Source of the DNA: JAZQQB01 sp045628865 | Lineage (GTDB): Bacteria > Bacillota > Clostridia > Lachnospirales > Lachnospiraceae | Direction: 5' to 3' | DNA: 64,000 bases | Assembly (NCBI GenBank): GCA_045628865.1 | Contig: JAZQQB010000064.1 | Coordinates: 1-64,000 of the forward strand | Shown: positions 60,852 to 64,000 of the stretch, piece by piece | Layout of the letters: each line of letters opens with the position of its first letter | Position numbering within the stretch: the first letter of the stretch is position 1 | The notes under the pieces: generated by a model | What the model saw: the letters and a program-made list of their open reading frames with translations, nothing else | Database searches by the model: none | Told to the model about the DNA's origin: nothing | Position numbers and translations under genes: made by a program

Positions 60852-63166
60852 TCTCTATTCTCCTCTAATGCTAATTGTAACACTTCTTTCATATCTTTGA
60901 CAAAGTGAATCTTAATTGAATCTTTAATATCTTTTGGTAATTCGTCTATATCTCCCCTGTTTTGTTCTGGAACAAGCGCTGTTGTACATCCTGCGCTAAT
61001 AGCTGCAAGAAGTTTTTCCTTCAAGCCACCAATTGCCAATACACGTCCTCTTAATGTCACCTCACCAGTCATTGCAACATCTCTTTTTACAGCAACATTA
61101 GTCAGTGCTGATATAATTGCTGTTGTCATGGTAATACCTGCACTTGGTCCATCCTTTGGTGTTGCACCCTCTGGAATATGCACATGGAGATCTGTAGTCT
61201 CAAACACCTCCTTGGCAATTCCCCATTTTTCACCATTTGAGCGAACATAGCTTAAGGCTGTCTTTGCAGATTCTTTCATGACATCACCTAATTGTCCTGT
61301 AAGCTCAATATTCCCTTTTCCAGGCATTGTATTCACTTCAACCTCTAACGTCACACCACCAACACTGGTCCATGCCAGGCCACGTACAATACCAACTAAA
61401 TTTTCCTCATTGATTTCTTCTTTACGATATATTTCTTTTCCAAGAAAATCTGAAAGATTTCTTGCATCAATTGCAACTTTGTCCTGTTTTTCCTTTAAGA
61501 TTTTCCATGCTGTTTTTCTGCAAAGGCTAGCAATTTTGCGTTCCAAATTACGAACACCAGCTTCCTTTGTATAAGCCTGAATGATTTTTTTTAATGCAGT
61601 GTCCGAAATCTTTAGCTGGCCATCTGCAAGTCCATTCGTTTCAAGCTGTTTCGGATATAAGTACTTCTTTGCAATATGGAATTTCTCTATATTGGTATAA
61701 CTATTTACTTCCACAACTTCCATTCTATCTAAAAGAGGTTTTGGAATAGTATCCAAGGAATTAGCAGTTGCAATAAATAGCACCTCTGACAGATCAATTG
61801 GCACTTCCAAATAATGATCTCTGAAAGCCACATTCTGTTCTCCATCAAGAACCTCTAATAAAGCTGCGGCAGTATCACCTCTCTGATCCTTTCCTGCTTT
61901 ATCTATTTCATCCAAAAGCATAACTGGATTACTAACCTTTGCCTGCTTTAATCCAGTTACAATTCGTCCTGGCATTGCTCCCAAATATGTTTTTCTATGC
62001 CCTCTAATCTCAGCTTCATCTCGTACGCCACCCAAACAAATACGCACATACTCTTTATCTAATGCTCGTGCAATGGATCTTGCAATGGATGTTTTTCCTG
62101 TTCCTGGAGGTCCCACCAGACATAAAATCGGACTCTCCCCTTTGCTTGTCAATGTTCTGACTGCTAAAAATTCCAATACCTTTTCTTTTACTTTTTCAAG
62201 ACCATAGTGATCCTCATTTAAAACCTTTTCTGCACGTACAATATCCGTATTGTCCTTTGTTTTTTTATCCCATGGCATGGCCAACAAGGTTTCTACATAA
62301 TTTTGTTCCACACCAAATTCTGCACTACTAGAAGGAATGGTTTCCAATCTCTTGATTTCTTTCGCAATTTTATTTTTCACATCATCTGACGCTTCCAATG
62401 CTTCCAGCTTTGTCTTATATTCATCAATGGTATTATCTCCATCCCCAAGTTCTTCCTTAATATACTGAAGCTGTTCTCTTAATACGTATTCCTTCTGGTT
62501 TTTTTCAACTCTTTCACGCACCTTTGCACTAAGCTGCATACGAATTTTTCCAATTTCATTCTCAGAGTGTAGCAGTTCCATCATACACAGATAGCTTTCT
62601 TCCTGTGTTTTAGTTTCAAGAAATTTCTGTTTCTCTTCATATGGGAAAGGCAGATTATTCATCATTTTTTCAAGTAATTTGATCAATGTGTCATATTCAT
62701 CTAAATGATTTAACAAAGATTTTCCAACCTGTGGATGAACAGAACTGTATACGCCCAATTGTTCCTTGGCGCTTCGAAGCATAGCTTCTTCCTGTTCCTG
62801 TTGGATTTCATCCCATTCCATAGGTGTTACAATGGTATCTATATATTCATCCTGTTCTACGACCGAAACCAGGGTTGCTTTCTGAATTCCTTCCACCAGT
62901 ATCCTTACCACACCATCTGGTAATTTCGTGATCTGTTTTACAACCGAAATGGTTCCTACTGTATAAAGATCATCTACTGTTGGATTCTCTGTTTCTGGAT
63001 TTTTTTGAGTAATCAAAAAAACCTCCGATTCATCCTTAAGTGCTTTCTCAACCGCTTGAATAGATTTATGTCTACTTAAATCGAAATGGATAATCATTCC
63101 TGGGACAACTGTCAATGCGCGAAGCGCCACCGCTGGAATTTCCATCATTTTTTCCTCATTATTCAT
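60845..63166 (-). CDS. lon: ATP-dependent protease Lon
   Basis: 773 residues, LonA type. N-terminal substrate domain (about 8-205), AAA+ with GPPGTGKTSIARSI (Walker A), LLDEIDKAGKDQRGD (Walker B), then the Ser-Lys protease with catalytic Ser in KDGPSAGITMTT and Lys in IGGLKEKLLAA. It degrades damaged and regulatory proteins in the cytosol. It begins an operon with engB, and clpX lies directly upstream. Confidence 0.97.
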   Translation of the reverse strand: MNNEEKMMEIPAVALRALTVVPGMIIHFDLSRHKSIQAVEKALKDESEVFLITQKNPETENPTVDDLYTVGTISVVKQITKLPDGVVRILVEGIQKATLVSVVEQDEYIDTIVTPMEWDEIQQEQEEAMLRSAKEQLGVYSSVHPQVGKSLLNHLDEYDTLIKLLEKMMNNLPFPYEEKQKFLETKTQEESYLCMMELLHSENEIGKIRMQLSAKVRERVEKNQKEYVLREQLQYIKEELGDGDNTIDEYKTKLEALEASDDVKNKIAKEIKRLETIPSSSAEFGVEQNYVETLLAMPWDKKTKDNTDIVRAEKVLNEDHYGLEKVKEKVLEFLAVRTLTSKGESPILCLVGPPGTGKTSIARSIARALDKEYVRICLGGVRDEAEIRGHRKTYLGAMPGRIVTGLKQAKVSNPVMLLDEIDKAGKDQRGDTAAALLEVLDGEQNVAFRDHYLEVPIDLSEVLFIATANSLDTIPKPLLDRMEVVEVNSYTNIEKFHIAKKYLYPKQLETNGLADGQLKISDTALKKIIQAYTKEAGVRNLERKIASLCRKTAWKILKEKQDKVAIDARNLSDFLGKEIYRKEEINEENLVGIVRGLAWTSVGGVTLEVEVNTMPGKGNIELTGQLGDVMKESAKTALSYVRSNGEKWGIAKEVFETTDLHVHIPEGATPKDGPSAGITMTTAIISALTNVAVKRDVAMTGEVTLRGRVLAIGGLKEKLLAAISAGCTTALVPEQNRGDIDELPKDIKDSIKIHFVKDMKEVLQLALEENREW

Positions 63167-63187
63167 GGTATTTCTTTCCTTCTTTTA

Positions 63188-63220
63188 AAAACGCCGCCTG
63201 TGTGAAGCAGACGGCGTTTT
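63188..63220. terminator. Terminator-like hairpin between clpX and lon
   Basis: AAAACGCCG/CGGCGTTTT with CTG/CAG extension around one mismatch. It lies 8 nt past the clpX stop; the U-tract is stronger on the plus strand, so termination of clpX may be partial. Confidence 0.7.
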
Positions 63221-63227
63221 TTACTCT

Positions 63228-64000
63228 TTATTTTGCTCTTCTTTTTGGCTCCATTTTTGTTTCTTTACGAATTTCTATTGGAGCATCTGTTCCATCAACT
63301 GAATCCTTTGTAATAATACATTTCTCAATATCTTCATCAGATGGAATACGATACATGATATCCATCATGGTGTCTTCCATAATAGAACGCAATCCACGAG
63401 CTCCTGTCTTTCTTTCATATGCCTTTTCTGCAATTCTATCTACTGCCTCAGGTTCAAACTCAAGTAAAACATCATCTAATTCAAATAATTTCTGATACTG
63501 TTTTACAAGTGCATTCTTTGGTTCTTGAAGAATTCTTACAAGTGCATCTTTATCAAGCCCCTTTAATGATACATTAATTGGCACACGACCAACAAATTCT
63601 GGAATCAAACCAAATTTCACTAAATCCTGTGGTGTAACTTTCTGTAGAAGTTCACCAATTTCTTCTTCCTTATTTCCTGCAATATATGCTTCAAATCCAA
63701 TTGACTTCTTATCAAGTCTGCTTTCTACAATTCTTTCAAGTCCGTCAAAAGCTCCACCGCAGATAAACAAAATATTAGAAGTATCAATCTGAATCAATTC
63801 CTGATGCGGATGCTTACGTCCACCCTGTGGTGGAACACTTGCTACTGTACCCTCTATAATCTTTAACAGTGCCTGCTGAACACCTTCGCCTGATACATCT
63901 CTTGTAATAGATACATTTTCACTTTTTTTCGTAATTTTGTCAATCTCATCGATGTATACAATACCATACTGTGCTCTTTCTACATCATAATCTGCAGCCT
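63228..64000 (-). CDS. clpX: ATP-dependent Clp protease ATP-binding subunit ClpX (partial)
   Basis: Only the C-terminal ~257 residues are in the window; the 5' end lies beyond 64000. A TTG at 63797 is internal, not a start: the frame continues upstream with the ClpX segment GGRKHPHQELIQIDTSNILF. Visible motifs are FICGGAFDGLE, sensor-type PEFVGRVP, and the C-terminal AAA+ small domain (KTGARGLRSIMEDTMMDIMY). It is the unfoldase partner of ClpP. The gene order clpX, lon, engB is the common one in Firmicutes. Confidence 0.95.
   Translation of the reverse strand, partial: AADYDVERAQYGIVYIDEIDKITKKSENVSITRDVSGEGVQQALLKIIEGTVASVPPQGGRKHPHQELIQIDTSNILFICGGAFDGLERIVESRLDKKSIGFEAYIAGNKEEEIGELLQKVTPQDLVKFGLIPEFVGRVPINVSLKGLDKDALVRILQEPKNALVKQYQKLFELDDVLLEFEPEAVDRIAEKAYERKTGARGLRSIMEDTMMDIMYRIPSDEDIEKCIITKDSVDGTDAPIEIRKETKMEPKRRAK

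Noticed and set aside
63228..63797. A complete 189-residue gene starting with TTG at 63797
   Set aside because: The frame continues upstream with ClpX sequence to the window edge; the gene is truncated by the window.

Overview
The window is a low-GC Gram-positive chromosome segment, almost certainly from an anaerobic Clostridia of the family Lachnospiraceae. The evidence is the gene set (AddAB, HelD-type helicase, DUF1836, YerC/TrpR-like, SipW, class B sortase, bactofilin, a eukaryote-type HisA), AGGAGG ribosome binding sites with A/T-rich spacers, TTGACA/TATAAT promoters, a T-box, a lysine riboswitch and a CIRCE element. Nearly all genes lie on the minus strand. Only four clear genes are on the plus strand (14109, 16666, 19957, 41971). 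I see no rRNA, tRNA, CRISPR array, prophage or insertion sequence. Genus is not determined.

Layout by region. 1-11.7 kb: CheY, a PAS/GGDEF cyclase, a HelD-like helicase with an unexpected C-terminal domain resembling the N-terminal beta-sandwich of GH31 glycosidases, RlmD-type methyltransferase, PcrA, and SPFH and PspA proteins. 11.9-26 kb: trpS with a T-box, PepT, YerC, a bactofilin/M23-like pair, cold-shock protein, eukaryote-type HisA, dapA-dapB under a lysine riboswitch, CobO, a two-OB-fold SSB and TypA. 26-37 kb: ilvE, then the apparent operon DJ-1, addB, addA, MBL-fold RNase, folA. 37-46 kb: two tandem hybrid histidine kinase paralogues, the second with an eroded ATP-binding domain; a SpoIID-like peptidoglycan-binding protein; and HtpG with a perfect CIRCE. 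58-64 kb: LysR, an AI-2E-family transporter, EngB, Lon, and ClpX cut by the window end.

The most unusual region is 45.6-57.9 kb, a surface-fibre locus. It holds a SARP/BTAD regulator whose C-terminus is a degenerate GGDEF domain, SipW signal peptidase, two TasA/camelysin-like exported proteins, a 1258-residue fibro-slime surface protein, a class B sortase, a PrsA-like foldase, and a 642-residue protein that looks like two surface proteins joined end to end. It also holds small proteins built from a repeated ~45-residue module; one of these (56 residues) is short enough to be missed. Two promoters, one ahead of each structural block, share the same layout: GTGTGAC, 4 nt, GTGTGAC, 10 nt, then a -10 box. 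Direct heptamers at 11-bp period next to a -10 are the known signature of SARP binding, so both blocks are probably one regulon of the local regulator. One transcript would begin with a ~235-nt structured leader.
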